A stretch of 42,167 bases of DNA from the NCBI GenBank assembly GCA_009786685.1, contig WQRQ01000012.1:1-42167 (forward strand), read 5' to 3'. The number at the start of each line of letters is the position of its first letter. Position 1 is the stretch's first letter. Under the pieces are notes generated by a model that did no database searches, had not been told where the DNA came from, and was given only the letters and a program-made list of their open reading frames with translations. Of the stretch, positions 17,787-25,616 are shown piece by piece. The stretch comes from Defluviitaleaceae bacterium. GTDB taxonomy: Bacteria; Bacillota; Clostridia; Lachnospirales; WQUN01. The translations under genes were made by a program, and so were the position numbers.

Positions 17787-18425
17787 TTATACTTTAACCG
17801 TGCTTTTGATAGTTACCAACGCACCCTTGATTCCCGGAACTGCTCCGCGCACTAAAATCAGATTTTTTTCTGCGTCTGTGCGCACTACTTCGATATTTTG
17901 AATCGTTGTTTTTCTTGCGCCCATGTGTCCGGGTAATTTTTTACCTTTACGAACTTTACCGGGTGTTGTACCGGGACCCATGGAGCCGTGGCCGCGGTGA
18001 TATTTACTACCGTGGGTCATTGGCCCGCGGTGCATGTTATGACGTTTGATTGCGCCTTGGAAGCCTTTACCCTTTGAAGTGCCCGTAACATCCACAAGGT
18101 CGCCTTTTTCGAACATGTCGGCTTTGATTTCCGCGCCTACTTCGAATTGGTCGCAGTCGTCGAGCTTCAGCTCTTTAAGCACGCGCTTTGGTGCTGTGCC
18201 TGTGCCGAGGTGCGCGATGAAGTGGCCTTTTTCGGGTTTATTCACGAGCTTTTCGCGGATTTCACCGAAGCCTACCTGGAGTGCTGAGTAGCCGTCTTTT
18301 TCTACGGTTTTCTTTTGCACTACCACGCATGGGCCTGCTTCTAATACCGTAACGGGGACTACTGTCCCGTTTTCTTCGAATATTTGTGTCATGCCAAGTT
18401 TTTTGGCGATAATTGCTTTTTTCAT
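17787..18425 (-). CDS. rplC: 50S ribosomal protein L3
   Basis: 212 residues, starting [20 protein letters not shown]. The conserved loop reaching the peptidyl transferase centre is present ([40 protein letters not shown]). L3 starts 50S assembly together with L24. Eleven bases separate it from rpsJ. Confidence 0.98.
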   Translation of the reverse strand: MKKAIIAKKLGMTQIFEENGTVVPVTVLEAGPCVVVQKKTVEKDGYSALQVGFGEIREKLVNKPEKGHFIAHLGTGTAPKRVLKELKLDDCDQFEVGAEIKADMFEKGDLVDVTGTSKGKGFQGAIKRHNMHRGPMTHGSKYHRGHGSMGPGTTPGKVRKGKKLPGHMGARKTTIQNIEVVRTDAEKNLILVRGAVPGIKGALVTIKSTVKV

Positions 18426-18436
18426 GTCAATGCTCC

Positions 18437-18748
18437 TTACATTACTTTAACTGTGATATCCACGCCGTCGGGCAAATCCAGACGGGTAAGGGCGTCCACA
18501 GTTTTTGGAGTTGGCATAAGAACATCTATAAGACGCTTATGTGTACGCATTTCGAACTGCTCGCGGCTGTCCTTATACTTATGCACCGCACGCAGAATCG
18601 TCACTATTTCCTTTTTAGTAGGAAGCGGTATCGGCCCGCAGATTTCAGCACCCGTGCGCTTCGCCGTTTCTATGATTTGTACCACAGACTGGTCTATCAA
18701 CTTGTGGTCGTATGCCTTCAAATTAATCCGTATTTTTTGGTTTTGCAT
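18437..18748 (-). CDS. rpsJ: 30S ribosomal protein S10 (NusE)
   Basis: 103 residues from the ATG at 18748 ([20 protein letters not shown]). GGAGGG is 5 bases before it, and the longer frame to 18784 lacks a site and family match. S10 lies in the 30S head and also binds NusB in antitermination. It is the first gene of the ribosomal superoperon and follows the promoter at 18846-18873 through a leader of about 90 bases. Confidence 0.97.
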   Translation of the reverse strand: MQNQKIRINLKAYDHKLIDQSVVQIIETAKRTGAEICGPIPLPTKKEIVTILRAVHKYKDSREQFEMRTHKRLIDVLMPTPKTVDALTRLDLPDGVDITVKVM

Positions 18749-18770
18749 GGGAACCCTCCATTTTTGCTTG

Positions 18771-18819
18771 CGCGTGAGTTGCAATCACGCGGCTTTTACT
18801 TACACGCGTCCGGGCGTGT
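18771..18819 (-). promoter_or_regulatory. Two-hairpin 5' leader of the S10 operon
   Basis: Between the promoter and rpsJ the transcript holds two perfect small stems. ACACGC pairs with GCGTGT (18819-18802, loop of 6), and CGCGTGA pairs with TCACGCG (18791-18771, loop TTGCAAC). The second ends 11 bases before the SD. No U tract follows, so this is not a plain attenuator. It may bind a ribosomal protein or affect mRNA stability; that is inference. Confidence 0.55.
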
Positions 18820-18845
18820 CACATAAGACTTGCAGACAAGAAATG

Positions 18846-18873
18846 ATTATACGCCGTTTTTTTATTTAGTCAA
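18846..18873 (-). promoter_or_regulatory. Sigma-A promoter of the S10-spc-alpha operon
   Basis: On the minus strand TTGACT (18873-18868), 16 bases, TATAAT (18851-18846). Five of six and six of six consensus bases. A/T-rich tracts upstream of the -35 could act as an UP element. The predicted transcription start is near 18839, giving a leader of about 90 bases before rpsJ. Confidence 0.85.
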
Positions 18874-18914
18874 GCTTTTTTGAAAAGTTTTTTATTGTTT
18901 TTTTGGTTAAAAGC

Positions 18915-19352
18915 TTACCGAGCCATATATATAGCCGCCCGTGCCAGTTCATCACACCGCTCATTTTCCGGGTGGCCGGCATGACCTTTTATCCAATTAA
19001 ACTTCACTTTATGCTTCTCCAGCAGTGCCAGCATTTCTTCCCATAAATCGGGGTTTAGTGCTTCCTCTTTTTTATTGCGCTTCCAGCCGTTTTGCTTCCA
19101 ACGTATCGCCCAGCCTTTTTCTATCGCGTCTACTACATATTTTGAATCGGAGTAGATTTCTACTTCGCAGGGCTGTTTTAGCATTTGCAGACCTTTTATT
19201 ACGCCCATCATCTCCATGCGGTTGTTTGTGGTTAACGCCTCACCGTCACTGATTTCTTTGCGGTGGCTTCCGTATATCAGTACCACTCCGTAGCCCCCCG
19301 GGCCGGGATTTCCGCTACACGCACCGTCGGTGTATATTGTTACTTTCTTCAT
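18915..19352 (-). CDS. rnhA: Ribonuclease HI
   Basis: 145 residues from the ATG at 19352, which has GGAGG 6 bases upstream; the longer frame to 19397 is not needed. All four catalytic acids are present: D9 ([14 protein letters not shown]), E47 (NNRMEM), D69 (YSDSKYVVD) and D134 (ERCDELAR), plus H124 in [10 protein letters not shown]. The enzyme cleaves RNA in RNA-DNA hybrids such as R-loops and primers. It ends 42 bases before the S10 promoter. Confidence 0.97.
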   Translation of the reverse strand: MKKVTIYTDGACSGNPGPGGYGVVLIYGSHRKEISDGEALTTNNRMEMMGVIKGLQMLKQPCEVEIYSDSKYVVDAIEKGWAIRWKQNGWKRNKKEEALNPDLWEEMLALLEKHKVKFNWIKGHAGHPENERCDELARAAIYMAR

Positions 19353-19421
19353 TTTCAACCTCCAAAACCTTTTGAAAACCTTGGGTCTCCGCCCCAAACC
19401 CCGAAAGCCTTTAAAAAGGCT

Positions 19422-20108
19422 TTACCCAAACTTTGACGTTTCGTTTAGGACTTTTGCAAGGTACAAGTCTGTTGTTGTTGTTATTTTTATGTTATTTGGG
19501 GGTGACGGCACTATTTTTACCGACAGGCCTATTCGCTCGGCTAACGCGCTGTCGTCTGTGGCTTCTGATAATATGCCGTCTTTTTCTGCGGTGGCATAGG
19601 CGCGGGTTATTATTTCGTATGTAAAGCCTTGGGGGGTTTGGGCTTGCCATAAAGTACTGCGGTCGGGAGTGGTTATTACGTTGCCATCCTTGTCGGCTAC
19701 TTTTATCGTGTCGGTTACGGGTGCGCAGGCTACCGACGCTCCGTGTTTTTTTGCGGCTTGGGCTACGGAGGCTATTATTTCGGGGGTCACAAAGGGACGT
19801 ACGCCGTCGTGTACTAACACTGCGTCGGTGTTTTTATCCAAGGTTTTTAATGCCGCGTATACGCTTTCTGCGCGGGTTGGTTTTCCTTCTACTATATGGT
19901 GTAGTTTTTCTATTTTATAGTCGCTTACTTCTTTTAAATATCCTTCCGGGATGGCTACTGCTATTTCTGTTACTATTTCCATTGCGTTAAAAATGGAAAG
20001 CGTGCGGCGTAGAATCGGCTCGCCGCCCAGTGTTAAAAATTGCTTGGGGATGTCGCCGCCAAGGCGTTTTCCTGCACCCGAGGCGGGGATTACTATGCTT
20101 ATTTTCAT
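19422..20108 (-). CDS. ispD: 2-C-methyl-D-erythritol 4-phosphate cytidylyltransferase
   Basis: 228 residues. The nucleotide-binding start (VIPASGAGKRLGGDIPKQFL), VHDGVRPFVTPE and RSTLWQAQTPQGF are the IspD signatures. It couples CTP to MEP in the non-mevalonate isoprenoid pathway in the cytosol. Other MEP genes are not in the window. The 69-base gap to rnhA holds a small inverted repeat (AAAGCC/GGCTTT, 19408-19425) but no convincing T tract. Confidence 0.96.
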   Translation of the reverse strand: MKISIVIPASGAGKRLGGDIPKQFLTLGGEPILRRTLSIFNAMEIVTEIAVAIPEGYLKEVSDYKIEKLHHIVEGKPTRAESVYAALKTLDKNTDAVLVHDGVRPFVTPEIIASVAQAAKKHGASVACAPVTDTIKVADKDGNVITTPDRSTLWQAQTPQGFTYEIITRAYATAEKDGILSEATDDSALAERIGLSVKIVPSPPNNIKITTTTDLYLAKVLNETSKFG

Positions 20109-20123
20109 GCGTGCTGCTTCTTT

Positions 20124-20714
20124 CTAGTACACCAACACCACCTTTTCCGGGTATATCAAGGCGGGGGTGCTTGCTGTTAGTATGTCCACCCATACGAAAA
20201 ATTCCATGCCGGGGTGGATGTCTGCGGGGGTTAGCTGCCCGCTGTAGGGGTCTAGAATTACTGTGTCGGGGGTGATTGCCACGCGGTATTTTCCGTTACT
20301 GCACAGGAAAACCGTGGATTCTTCGCTGCTACTGATGTTGTCGCTCACCGTCACGGTAAAAACGGCGGCAGAATCGCAATCCCAGTTTAGCCACGCCACC
20401 ACTGCGGGGAAAGGCTCCAGCTTTCCGCTTTGGCTTAGCGGTACATAGTACGCAATGCGAATATCGTCGTCCACCATAATTTCTTCCGCCGACACTCTAA
20501 ACCCTGTGCGCAAATCATAAACAGGGGCTCCGCCGATACTAACCCGCGCATTGGAAAACCCACGCGGCGTAAGCGGCTCGCCCATAAAATGCACGACGTC
20601 GTCCTCAATGTCAATTACATAGCCGATTGTTTCGCCAACATTATCACCGTAGGCGTAGGCTGTCAAATTTAAGAAAAAAATAAAAACCAACGCTGCCATA
20701 ATAAATTTTTTCAT
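20124..20714 (-). CDS. Secreted protein of unknown function
   Basis: 196 residues with a clear signal peptide (MKKFIMAALVFIFFLNLTAY, cleavage near AYA-YG). The mature part is acidic and rich in beta-type stretches. It contains MVDDDIRIAYYVPLS and a C-terminal section on HPGMEFFVWVDILTA. Two cysteines, in WDCDS and FLCSN, could form one disulfide. I do not recognise the family. It lies 15 bases upstream of ispD on the same strand, with AGGAGG 6 bases before the ATG. Confidence 0.8.
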   Translation of the reverse strand: MKKFIMAALVFIFFLNLTAYAYGDNVGETIGYVIDIEDDVVHFMGEPLTPRGFSNARVSIGGAPVYDLRTGFRVSAEEIMVDDDIRIAYYVPLSQSGKLEPFPAVVAWLNWDCDSAAVFTVTVSDNISSSEESTVFLCSNGKYRVAITPDTVILDPYSGQLTPADIHPGMEFFVWVDILTASTPALIYPEKVVLVY

Positions 20715-20763
20715 GTCAAAGCCTCCTATGGCGCACGCGTTACGCTTGTTGCGCCCTATCGCA

Positions 20764-20866
20764 ATTAGAGCGAGTTCAATGAGAAACCGTCCCGACGGAG
20801 CGGCGGCGAAAAACCGTATTTTTCGCGGTTTTGCCGCGACAGGCGGGACGAATTTCGAATTAATTC
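20764..20866. repeat. Dispersed palindromic element, copy A
   Basis: About 103 bases, roughly 95 percent identical to the sequence at 42066-42167. The ends are imperfect inverted repeats (AGCGAGTTCAATGAGAAACC against the complement of the ATTAATTCG end), and inner GTCCCG and CGGTTTT blocks extend the fold into one long hairpin. No coding capacity. It lies between a minus-strand and a plus-strand gene, and has the size and shape of a non-autonomous MITE or REP-type repeat. Confidence 0.8.
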
Positions 20867-20887
20867 GCTATAGTATACCCTGCATGT

Positions 20888-20914
20888 CTGTAAAAATATG
20901 CATATTTTTTACAG
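20888..20914. promoter_or_regulatory. 27-base near-perfect dyad, operator-like
   Basis: CTGTAAAAATATG is followed directly by CATATTTTTTACAG. Thirteen bases mirror fourteen with one extra T and no loop. The ATGCAT centre and the position about 135 bases before the M23 gene and 170 from the divergent secreted-protein gene suggest a binding site for a dimeric regulator. A weak bidirectional terminator is the alternative. Confidence 0.45.
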
Positions 20915-21047
20915 CCGATTAATAGAATTTATCAACACGCCGCGCAAAGCGCGCCCCGCAACGTAGTGAGGAAGCGCAGGTGGGATTCATTCCCACCGGA
21001 GTGGTGGGGTTGTAGGGGCGGAGTCCCTACTTTAAAGGAGGTAAAAA
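20915..21047 (+). other. Hairpin-rich leader before the M23-M50 operon
   Basis: No ORF. Three short stems follow one another: CGCGC/GCGCG (20941-20953), GTGGGA/TCCCAC (20980-20996) and GTAGGG/CCCTAC (21012-21030). They end just before the SD AAAGGAGG. No riboswitch class was recognised and no confident sigma-A promoter was found; a sporulation sigma promoter could be missed by eye. Confidence 0.4.
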
Positions 21048-21884
21048 GTGGACAGGGTACATTACAGGCGGGTGAAGCCTTCACGTTTAAATAAAGGAGC
21101 GGAACGCACCCGCTACGACCACCAAGCAAACGAAGAGCCAACCGCCGCAGAAACATTAATCCTGCAAAGCATAGTATGCGGTGTGTTAATCGTGTGCGTG
21201 TTGTTAATAAGCTTAACAAATCTCGCGCCTGCTGCGGCGATACGCGAAAACCTGCAACAATTGCTAACCGGCGCGGAAACCCCACAGCAACTACTAAACG
21301 ACGCCCGATATTTTGGCGAAGAATTCTTTGGCTGGGGAGCCGAGCCGGAAGACGAGCAAGAAAACACTCTCCCGCCGCCGGAACAAGCAGGGCAAGAGTC
21401 TCCGATTTTGCCGTTGCCGCCCCCTTCACCTCTCACCGAAATAATTGAGCCTCTGGCATACATCCCAAGCCCGACCGCAACCCCTTCCCCACCCGCGCAA
21501 ACATGGATAACCCCCGTAAGCGGCCGTATCTCGTCGCCGTCGGGCAATCGCTACAATCCTGTGACGGGTCGCCGTGAGTTCCATGACGGGATAGACATTG
21601 CTGTGCCTACGGGTACGCAGATTGTCGCGCCTAAGGCGGGAGAAGTAATCGCCTCGGGCTTCTGTCCCGGCTTCGGTTATTTTATGCGCCTTTCTCACGA
21701 AAATAACTACATTTCATTTTATGGCCACCTAAGCCGCCGCGTGGCCGCGCTCGGTGATTTTGTTTCGCAGGGAGAGCATGTCGCCTATTCCGGCAACACA
21801 GGCCAATCCACCGGCCCGCACCTTCATTTTGGTATTTTTAGAAACGGGCAATTTATCGACCCACTCACAAGGGTAAACCCATGA
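21048..21884 (+). CDS. Membrane-anchored M23 (LytM) metallopeptidase, SpoIVFA/SpoIIQ-like
   Basis: 278 residues from a GTG at 21048, with GGAGG 6 bases before it. A basic cytoplasmic start is followed by one membrane helix (~37-58). Then comes a proline-rich acidic linker (~95-152) and a C-terminal LytM domain (~155-275). The zinc ligands H179 and D183 (HDGID) and H260 (HLH), plus H227 and H258, are all intact, so it could be an active peptidoglycan endopeptidase. Its 4-base overlap with an M50 protease gene matches the SpoIVFA-SpoIVFB pairing, in which SpoIVFA is a degenerate LytM protein that restrains the protease. A role in sporulation is inferred from this pairing. Confidence 0.87.
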   Translation: MDRVHYRRVKPSRLNKGAERTRYDHQANEEPTAAETLILQSIVCGVLIVCVLLISLTNLAPAAAIRENLQQLLTGAETPQQLLNDARYFGEEFFGWGAEPEDEQENTLPPPEQAGQESPILPLPPPSPLTEIIEPLAYIPSPTATPSPPAQTWITPVSGRISSPSGNRYNPVTGRREFHDGIDIAVPTGTQIVAPKAGEVIASGFCPGFGYFMRLSHENNYISFYGHLSRRVAALGDFVSQGEHVAYSGNTGQSTGPHLHFGIFRNGQFIDPLTRVNP

Positions 21885-22687
21885 CGCTGATTGTTACGTT
21901 TGTGATGGTAGCGGCGTCGCTGTTTATCCACGAATGGGCGCATGTCTTTGCAATAAAATTTATGGGCGCGAAAGTAGAAAAGGTCGGCTTTTTTCCACTG
22001 GGAATGATGGCAAAAGCCCGTCGGCTGGAAACCCTGCATTCATGGGAGAGATATGTAATATTTGCCGCAGGGCCTGCCGCAAATATCGCCATCGCATTAT
22101 GGGCGTTTGCGGTATCTCATATTTCATATGTAGGCGTTAGATGGTTGGATGATTTGGCTTTTTACAACGCGGTGCTTGGAGTTTTTAATCTTTTGCCCGC
22201 GCTTCCGCTGGATGGCGGGCGGCTTTTGCACCAATTCTTGGGCAACCGCATAGGCATTTTACGCGCAAACCGCTTTATGCTACGCCTCGGCGTGGCAGTA
22301 AGCCGGATTTTTATTTTGCTCGGCATTGTACAGGCCGTGCTTTTCCCGTTTAACATTTCGCTACTGCTCGCAGGAATCTTCATCCGCAAAAAGAACAAAA
22401 CCCTCCCCCCCGAACTGGAAGTCGCCTTCCACCTGGCCATAGAAGGAAAAAACCACATAAATCGCGCCCGCACCCTCCCCGTAAAAGAAATAAAAATCCC
22501 CCCCGACACAGAAATAAAAAAAGCACTGGAACGGCTGTCAATCGACTATTTCATCAACTTTTACATAGGCGAAAAAAAAGATTTGCTACGCGAGCAAACC
22601 TTAATTAACCATGTTTTTAAGCACGGGATAACAGGGACAACCGAGGATATAATATGCTACAATAAAAATAAAAAAGGTGTAACATGA
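21881..22687 (+). CDS. M50 site-2 intramembrane metalloprotease, SpoIVFB-like
   Basis: 268 residues. HEWAH (17-21) in the first membrane helix and NLLPALPLDGGR (103-114) are the zinc-site motifs of site-2 proteases. Six or so hydrophobic segments reach ~170. The remaining ~90 residues look like a worn CBS-type domain, as in SpoIVFB, where it senses ATP and binds pro-sigma-K. Such enzymes cleave membrane-bound substrates in the mother cell during spore formation. Overlap with the M23 gene (ATGA) and with the next gene (ATGA) indicates translational coupling. The substrate is inferred, not shown. Confidence 0.88.
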   Translation: MTLIVTFVMVAASLFIHEWAHVFAIKFMGAKVEKVGFFPLGMMAKARRLETLHSWERYVIFAAGPAANIAIALWAFAVSHISYVGVRWLDDLAFYNAVLGVFNLLPALPLDGGRLLHQFLGNRIGILRANRFMLRLGVAVSRIFILLGIVQAVLFPFNISLLLAGIFIRKKNKTLPPELEVAFHLAIEGKNHINRARTLPVKEIKIPPDTEIKKALERLSIDYFINFYIGEKKDLLREQTLINHVFKHGITGTTEDIICYNKNKKGVT

Positions 22688-23595
22688 CAATCGGCATACC
22701 AAAAGCATTCCTATACTACCGCTATCGCTGGCTCTGGGAGACGTTTTTCGAGGAGCTGGGCTGTACGGTGCTGTTAAGCCCGGACACAAACCGACAAATC
22801 ATAAAAACGGGCGCGACGCATTCGATAGACGAAAGCTGCCTTTCGTCGAAAATCTACCTCGGCCACGTGGAGTGGCTGATTGACAAATGCGACTATATCC
22901 TTGTACCGCGAGTGGCGACATATTCTCGCGAGCAGATTGTGTGCAGCAAGCTGTGGTCGGCTTACGACGTGGTGCAAAACACCTTCCGCTCACGCGACAT
23001 CAGCATTTTGGACTACAACATAGACTACAAGCAAAACAAAAATGAATTCCTCGCCTTTCTGAGAATGGGGCGTCGGCTGAAAAAACGTCGTTTCAGCATT
23101 TTGCGAGCCTACTTCATGGCGAAGCAGGCCGAAAAAATGATGAACGAACGCCGCCTGGAAGAGCAAAACAAGCTCCTAACTTTGGGCAAAGCCCCAAAAA
23201 TCCTAATCGTATCGCATTCATATAACATAAACGACCCATACATCGGCCGCCCAATAGTGGAGCGGTTATCTTTGCTTGGCGCGACGCCCATCATCGCAGA
23301 AATCGTAGAGCGCAACACCGCCGTCCAACGCGCCCGGGAAATCAGCCCGACCCTGCAATGGAACTACAATCAAGAGCTACTCGGCGCAATTTCCCTATAC
23401 AAAGAGCAGGTAGATGGCATAATCCTGCTAACGGCCTTCCCCTGCGGCCCTGACTCCCTTGTAAACGAAGTAATAATCCGCAAAATAAAAGACAAGCCCA
23501 TAATAAGCCTACTCGTAGACGAACAAGAAGGTCTCGCAGGCATGGAAACCCGCCTGGAAAGCTTCATAGACATGATAGGGGGGAGCAGCATATGA
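22684..23595 (+). CDS. Acyl-CoA dehydratase activase-related protein (DUF2229), HgdB-like
   Basis: 303 residues. It begins with GIPKAFLYYRYRWLWETFFE and has DESCLSSKIYLGHV and TAFPCGPDS, the patterns of the DUF2229/2-hydroxyacyl-CoA dehydratase superfamily. The conserved cysteines (in DESC and PCGPD) suggest [4Fe-4S] binding. Relatives occur as part of very large activase fusions or as separate genes. The specific reaction is unknown. It overlaps its upstream and downstream neighbours by 4 bases each. The BadF/BcrA-type ATPase that normally activates such dehydratases is not in the window. Confidence 0.82.
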   Translation: MTIGIPKAFLYYRYRWLWETFFEELGCTVLLSPDTNRQIIKTGATHSIDESCLSSKIYLGHVEWLIDKCDYILVPRVATYSREQIVCSKLWSAYDVVQNTFRSRDISILDYNIDYKQNKNEFLAFLRMGRRLKKRRFSILRAYFMAKQAEKMMNERRLEEQNKLLTLGKAPKILIVSHSYNINDPYIGRPIVERLSLLGATPIIAEIVERNTAVQRAREISPTLQWNYNQELLGAISLYKEQVDGIILLTAFPCGPDSLVNEVIIRKIKDKPIISLLVDEQEGLAGMETRLESFIDMIGGSSI

Positions 23596-24653
23596 AAATT
23601 AGCTTCCCACGAATGGGAAATTACGACGTCCCCTTCCGATATTTTTTCAGCCGCGTATTCGACGCGGAGATAATCACGCCGCCCACCATCACAAAAAAAA
23701 CCATGGAACTCGGCGGAATGCACAGCCCCGATTTCGTATGCGCTCCGTTCAAATTTAACCTCGGCAACTACCTCGAGGCACTGGAACAAGGCGCGGACAC
23801 GCTAATCCAATTTGGCGGACTATGCCGCCTCGGCTACTACGGCGAACTCCACGAGCAAATCCTGCGCGACCTGGGCTACGAATTCGATTTCATAAACCTA
23901 GCGGGAATGCGAATGCGCAACCCCAAATCCGTATGGGACAAGTTTAAAACCTACAACGAAAACCTCTCCTTGGAAACCCTAGCAAACGCCCTTCCCACCA
24001 CCTACGCCATGGTAAAGCAAATGGACGAGTTGGAAAAACACATCCGCAAAAACATAGGCTTCGAAACAAAACGCGGCGAATTCGACCGCCTGTACAAAGC
24101 CTATCTATCCGCCGCCGAAAACGTAAACAACAAAAAAGAACTAAAGCGCGTATACCATCAATACCACAAAGAAATAAAAAACGTAAAGCTAACCCTCCCC
24201 AAAAACCTACTAAAAGTGGGCATAATAGGCGAATTTTACACAGTAATGGAGCCTTTCGCCAACCACTTCCTCGAAAAAGAGCTGGCCAAAATGCAAATAT
24301 ATGTAACCCGCAACCTAAACGCCTCTACCACGGTATTCCACCACGACATTCCAAAGCTTCTAAAGCGCGTACAGCACTACGTAAAATACGATATAGGCGC
24401 GACAGGCGTAGACACAATAAACTCCGCCCTAAGCTTTGCCCGCCGAAACTACGACGGCCTAATCCACGTAAAATCCTTCGGCTGTATGCCGGAAATCGAC
24501 GCCATGACAATCCTGCAAAACATAAGCCACGACTGCAAAATCCCGATATTGTACCTAACATTCGATACGCAAACCAGCGAAACGGGGATAAAAACACGGC
24601 TGGAGGCCTTCCATGATATGATACTTATGCGGAATAATCTCGACGGTCGGTAG
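23592..24653 (+). CDS. 2-hydroxyacyl-CoA dehydratase-like Fe-S protein
   Basis: 353 residues. The conserved blocks DFVCAPFKFNLGNYLEALEQ, FGGLCRLGYYGELHEQ and KSFGCMPEIDAM carry the three cysteines expected of the 2-hydroxyglutaryl-CoA dehydratase fold. The middle (~110-190) is a charged helical insert. Together with the preceding gene it looks like the two halves of a CoA-dehydratase/activase-related unit of a kind that is widespread in Clostridia but functionally undefined. It ends the four-gene coupled operon. Confidence 0.82.
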   Translation: MKISFPRMGNYDVPFRYFFSRVFDAEIITPPTITKKTMELGGMHSPDFVCAPFKFNLGNYLEALEQGADTLIQFGGLCRLGYYGELHEQILRDLGYEFDFINLAGMRMRNPKSVWDKFKTYNENLSLETLANALPTTYAMVKQMDELEKHIRKNIGFETKRGEFDRLYKAYLSAAENVNNKKELKRVYHQYHKEIKNVKLTLPKNLLKVGIIGEFYTVMEPFANHFLEKELAKMQIYVTRNLNASTTVFHHDIPKLLKRVQHYVKYDIGATGVDTINSALSFARRNYDGLIHVKSFGCMPEIDAMTILQNISHDCKIPILYLTFDTQTSETGIKTRLEAFHDMILMRNNLDGR

Positions 24654-24706
24654 TAATTACGCCACCCGCTGGAAATGGAACGTGCGCTTCGCTTTCTGCG
24701 CTCGCG

Positions 24707-24886
24707 CTGTAGCGGTTTAGCCTTAACGGGAACGAGGCTTCGTGCGCCCCCAAACATATCATGCGCGTCCATCACGGGGAAATCCCCCCACTGCTAGAAC
24801 CTTCGGCCAACCGCTGTGGGGGGATTTCCCCGTGATGGACTACATAAGGAAGAGGGCGACCACCGAGGAGGGCTAAACCGCTACAG
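24707..24886 (+). repeat. Structured palindromic repeat, family B copy 1
   Basis: Outer arms of 16 bases (24707-24722 and 24871-24886, CTGTAGCGGTTTAGCC and its complement) enclose a perfect 24-pair stem (24767-24790 with 24817-24840). The 26-base loop begins CTGCTAGAACCTTCGG. The whole is homologous to the complement of 27627-27840. The repeat starts 53 bases after the stop of the CoA-dehydratase operon and has no long T tract. It may be a mobile palindrome or a structured 3' RNA. Confidence 0.85.
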
Positions 24887-25057
24887 ATTCCGTGGGCTAG
24901 GGCGGTAATACAGAGAGTTTTTCGGCGGGGAGATGTGTTACTTTTCCGGTTTAGGCCATTTGGTTGAAGCTTCACCATCCCGCATAAACACTACATTGTT
25001 GCCGCAAAAACCGTCGCCTTGGCAAGTACTTAGAAAGCAATGTTTTATATATGGATT
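24887..25057. other. Non-coding stretch between repeat B1 and the DUF2442 gene
   Basis: No supported gene, promoter or terminator was found. On the minus strand 39 codons stay open after the DUF2442 stop, ending at a TAA at 24938, but without a start codon. Confidence 0.3.
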
Positions 25058-25303
25058 TTATGCCATGGGCGTGCTGTCCTCGTACAATGTATGGGGGCAG
25101 AAGTCTTGTCCTGTTGTCCACTCAATTTCGCCGTTATTAACCACCACTTTTTTGAATAAATTTATTTCGGATAGTTGGCGGTAAAACTTGTGGCTTAAAT
25201 TTGGCTTGAAGTCATACAATCGCTTTTCATGCCCACCGAAAACAAGCACTAAACAGTGATTATCCAGTGGGGTTACAGATTTTAGTTCCGGATATGAATT
25301 CAT
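25058..25303 (-). CDS. DUF2442 family small protein
   Basis: 81 residues with the DUF2442 pattern: an early V-x-PLDNHCLVLVFGGHEKRL, YDFKPNL, LFKKVVVNNGEIEW and a late LYEDS. These small proteins often accompany a DUF4160 gene, as here, where the two are directly adjacent with no gap. The pair has been suggested to be toxin-antitoxin-like, but no activity is established. It lies in the accessory island between repeats. Confidence 0.8.
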   Translation of the reverse strand: MNSYPELKSVTPLDNHCLVLVFGGHEKRLYDFKPNLSHKFYRQLSEINLFKKVVVNNGEIEWTTGQDFCPHTLYEDSTPMA

Positions 25304-25570
25304 TTATTCCAACCCCTTTATCTTGAAATAGTCTTCGTCTGTTTGCATAATATCCCACAGAGCTGACAATTCATCGTGGTGGATGTCTGCCCAAGCTACA
25401 ACATACTTTGTCTGCTTCGGCGGAAATTTTCCTGCGAGTATATTGCCATCCAAGTCAAACACTGCTTTTGAATCACCATATTTTGCATGAAAGTGAGGTT
25501 TGTGATGTTGCTCGATGTCTTTAAAATACATACGAATTACAATCCCATAATACGATGATATTATTGGCAT
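25304..25570 (-). CDS. DUF4160 family small protein
   Basis: 88 residues. MPIISSYYGIVIRMYFKDIE, HHKPHFHAKYGDSKAVFDL and GKFPPKQTKYVVAWADIHHD match the DUF4160 family, which has conserved histidines in HFHAKYG. It is the upstream partner of the DUF2442 gene. GGGAGGTACACAATC gives a moderate SD. Function is unknown; a mobile, stress-related module is the usual context. Confidence 0.82.
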   Translation of the reverse strand: MPIISSYYGIVIRMYFKDIEQHHKPHFHAKYGDSKAVFDLDGNILAGKFPPKQTKYVVAWADIHHDELSALWDIMQTDEDYFKIKGLE

Positions 25571-25616
25571 GATTGTGTACCTCCCATTAAAAAACGGTAA
25601 TTACATAACTGTTTTT

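Noticed and set aside
24938-25057. Open frame after the DUF2442 stop on the minus strand, ending TKWPKPEK
   Set aside because: About 39 codons with no start codon; an open run of this length is expected often by chance.
25560-25616. A/T-rich hairpin after the hendecad gene
   Set aside because: Stem is only A-T pairs plus one G-C and could arise by chance in this AT-rich stretch.
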